NCBI RefSeq assembly: GCF_026230105.1
Contig: NC_079475.1
Location: forward strand, 17,004,125 to 17,068,124
DNA from: Diorhabda sublineata
Taxonomy: Eukaryota; Arthropoda; Insecta; Coleoptera; Chrysomelidae
Reading direction: 5' to 3'
Length of the DNA: 64,000 bases
The first letter of the stretch is position 1, and each line of letters starts with the position of its first letter. Both the position numbers and the translations under genes were made by a program. Below are positions 62,050 through 64,000 of the stretch, one piece after another. A model generated the notes under the pieces. That model saw only the letters and a program-made list of their open reading frames with translations. It did no database searches and had not been told where the DNA came from.

Positions 62050-62445
62050 CCTTGTATCTGTCGTAATTATTAGAGAGGTTTTTGTTGCTGGGTCTTCCAA
62101 CGCTTCGGTGCCCTAAGGGCTACTTGTCTCTAGCTATTTTGACGTTCCACTTTCTCTTACTCTCCAATATCCATTCGTTTACGTTATCTACCTTACATGT
62201 TCTTCTAATGTCCTCATTTCTTTGTGTTCGATGTGTCTGGTCTGGTTGCAGCTGTGTATGTTAATATAGACTGGATAACAGCCTTGTAGATTCGGGATTA
62301 GGTCTCGATTCCGATATATTTGTTTCGGAAGATTGTATAGTTCAGATAAGCTGAGGTTCGTGCTGCTTTTGCCGCTTGGTTTCTTACCTCCGCTTTGATA
62401 TCACCGTATCCTGATATTTCTATGTCTATTTACTTAAATTGTAAC
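62050..62445 (-). pseudogene. Non-LTR (RTE/LINE-like) reverse transcriptase, C-terminal tail
   Basis: The minus strand reads QFKYIDIEISGYGDIKAEVR, NQAAKAARTSAYLNYTIFRN and KYIGIET, then SRIYKAVIQSILTYTAATRP then DTSNTKK. After a frame change and deletion it continues DIRRTCKVDNVNEWILESKR, KWNVKIARDK and PLGHRSVGRPSNKN. This is the post-palm region and basic tail (NxWxxxRRxEWNxHI...SPLGRRSxGRPRKRW) of insect LINE-like elements. It is a different subfamily from the tail at 11745-12080. The plus-strand frame 62082-62264 is its antisense. Confidence 0.85.
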
Positions 62446-62449
62446 TTTT

Positions 62450-63755
62450 GTTGTATATATTTTTTTGTTTGAAAAATTAGCGACCCTCGTCTGTAATACC
62501 CTATTCACAATATGGTATATCAGATCCTAAAGGATACACCTTCAGTCTCTGAAGTCTGAAGATGATAACTTGATTATCAAAACGCGCGTCAGAAGTGTAA
62601 TCGTGAGTGTTGGTGTAGTGAATAGCGCAAAGAGTGTGATTAGTACAATCCACTGATACTCTGGATAAATCTGATTTTTCACCAAGACTCTTTCATTACT
62701 CTAGGATTTACCTCATAAGTGCTTGTCAGCAAAGGATGTATATAGGTATTAGTTACTTCTTCCATCCCACAGCGACAGCAATCTGTATTAGCGGTCCTAT
62801 ATGAACAAATAATGTGATAAACATTGATAATAATATTGAAAATATTCATTAACGAACTTTAAGTTTATTTCTAAAACTAAATTAAGATTATAGGAACAGA
62901 GTTTACGCGTGTACAAGTGTGATTATGCCGCTTCCCTTTTACAGTGGCTGGGCTTGATTCTCTCGATTTCGCCTATCGTGATTTTCTAAGGGTGCTCAGT
63001 TTTCTATAATCTGAAGAATGCAGTGAAGCCGACATCCATCATATAATGAGTGCCGTTTACGGTTAATGCTGTATGAGTGATAATGGTGTGGGAAAATAAC
63101 AATAGATCAAGCATCCATGGCGAAGCTGATTGAGGTCACAAGTCTATCTCTATCGTTAATCCGAGGAACAATCGAAGTAATGGATAGTCACGTCTTTCCA
63201 CAAAATTCATATTAACTAAAAGGAGAACATTAGTTATAGTAATTTGGGGCGAAAAACTGTTCTTGTTGACTCCGAGGAACTAATCAAATAAATCTCGACG
63301 CTGCTTCCAGAGATAGATATGAAACAATAGAAGAAGCATGCTTTATTTGACGTGGTTAGGAATATGACAATGTACAACTAAAAGTGAAAGAAACCGTAAA
63401 GCTGGAGGTCTTTGACAAACTATATCCAAGTTTTTTTTTCTCTTTGAGTAAATGAAGCCGTGGTTATGTGAGCAACGGTTTTGATACCAACGAAGAGCTT
63501 TAAGACCCAACTCAGCTCACTGGTGGCAGACTTATTTGAAAAGAGCAGAGGAAATCTGATCTTTCGTATTGACAAATACTTGTTGGTGACTTTTTATAAA
63601 AAATCCCTTTCTAATAAATAGAGATACTGTTCATACAAAACTTATACTTATCAATTATTTACCCGATGGAATTTGTGGAGGTTTAACAATATATTAAATG
63701 CAAGTCAAGTTTTTAAATGCAAGATCGGATATAGTTACAGAGTTTTCCGTGTTAA
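62450..63755. other. Unannotated region with a structured motif
   Basis: 62556-62592 contains a hairpin-bearing motif (separate entry). The 63000-63560 stretch is less AT-rich and has codon-like blocks such as NQINLDAASRDRYETIEEAC around 63280-63340, but with many stops; I cannot assign a family. Confidence 0.4.
62556..62592 (+). other. Hammerhead-like motif CTGAAGA-stem-AAAAC-GCGCGTC
   Basis: CTGAAGA (62556-62562) is followed by a perfect 6-bp stem TGATAA/TTATCA with loop CTTGA, then AAAC and the self-complementary ACGCGCGT, then C and AG. This has the order of a minimal hammerhead with a very short stem III. But G12 of GAAA reads A, and stem I pairing beyond one base is not evident. Confidence 0.35.
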
Positions 63756-63764
63756 TTTGTCTTG

Positions 63765-63855
63765 ATTTTATGTCTTTCCTCTATGAAAATTATCACGAAA
63801 AACATATAAAAAGGTCTAAGAAGTGGAAAGCTGAAGACAGTTACAAAGTTTTTAA
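63765..63855 (+). repeat. Penelope-family scrap
   Basis: AACATATAAAAAGGTCTAAG with following GTGGAAAGCTGAAGA matches the flank at 10170-10230 and 30470-30530. It is short and non-coding. Confidence 0.4.
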
Positions 63856-64000
63856 TAGTTCTTTCAAATAATACAAAAAGATCCATGTATTACAAACTAA
63901 TATTTAAAATATTGTTATCGCCCTTATTAGGTTGAAAGAACAAATGAGTAATTTTATTTGGAAGTTTCAGGATTTTTTAACTGTATCCATAATTAGAAAA

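Noticed and set aside
1..64000. CRISPR array, rRNA genes, bacterial operons or viral structural genes
   Set aside because: No regularly spaced short repeats, no conserved rRNA stretches and no matching proteins were seen; the only regular array is the 172-bp satellite.

Overview
The window looks like an intergenic or repeat-rich stretch of an insect (at least arthropod) nuclear genome. It is strongly AT-rich, has long (TA)n microsatellites, and shows no operons, bacterial ribosome sites or dense ORFs. Almost every recognisable protein remnant belongs to an arthropod transposon family: several mariner lineages, Tc1/Tc3-like elements, a DUF4817/DDE_3-type family, piggyBac, hAT, a Penelope-like element, and at least three fragments of non-LTR reverse transcriptase. 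I found no convincing single-copy host gene. The order of insect cannot be fixed from this sequence alone.

Layout. 0-5 kb: C-terminus of a DDE_3 transposase, a mariner HTH/C-terminus fusion, a second mariner C-terminus, a lone mariner end, and an 811-bp mariner with TIRs and TA duplication. 5-10.3 kb: a (TA)n tract, AT-rich spacer, a 429-bp MITE and a broken DDE_3 transposase between CAGGGTGAT-type ends. 10-12 kb: Penelope-family scraps and the C-terminus of a non-LTR reverse transcriptase. 12.5-13.9 kb: the longest open frame (272 codons), a DDE_3 transposase that has lost its third catalytic residue. 14.5-19.2 kb: another DDE_3 remnant, a hAT 5' half, and a non-LTR fragment abutting it head-on. 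19.9-21.1 kb: an unusual set of palindromes around an integrase zinc-binding fragment, then a 63/42/63 fold-back. 22-25 kb: an 807-bp mariner, another mariner tail, and a decayed gene of an unnamed repeat-associated family. 25-32 kb: mostly featureless, with a Penelope-like GIY-YIG remnant and a second (TA)n tract. 32.7-38.2 kb: two related mariners with TIRs and a lone HTH. 40.6-48.7 kb: a degenerate tandem repeat, piggyBac, mariner and Tc3-like pseudogenes and a small mariner with its catalytic core deleted. 51-58 kb: mariner and Tc1 pseudogenes. 58.2-59.0 kb: a short array of a 172-bp satellite. 60.9-61.8 kb: an ~825-bp element with long imperfect inverted repeats. 62-62.4 kb: another non-LTR C-terminus.

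Nothing here works together as a pathway. The shared theme is transposon decay, but three patterns go beyond random decay. Two unrelated mariner lineages independently keep the N-terminal DNA-binding domain fused to the last residues while losing the DDD core. Long inverted-repeat structures (19.9, 20.9 and 60.9 kb) carry little or no coding capacity. A 172-bp satellite shows the homogenised-centre, divergent-edge pattern of unequal exchange. All protein calls rest on motif recognition by eye; no database search was run.
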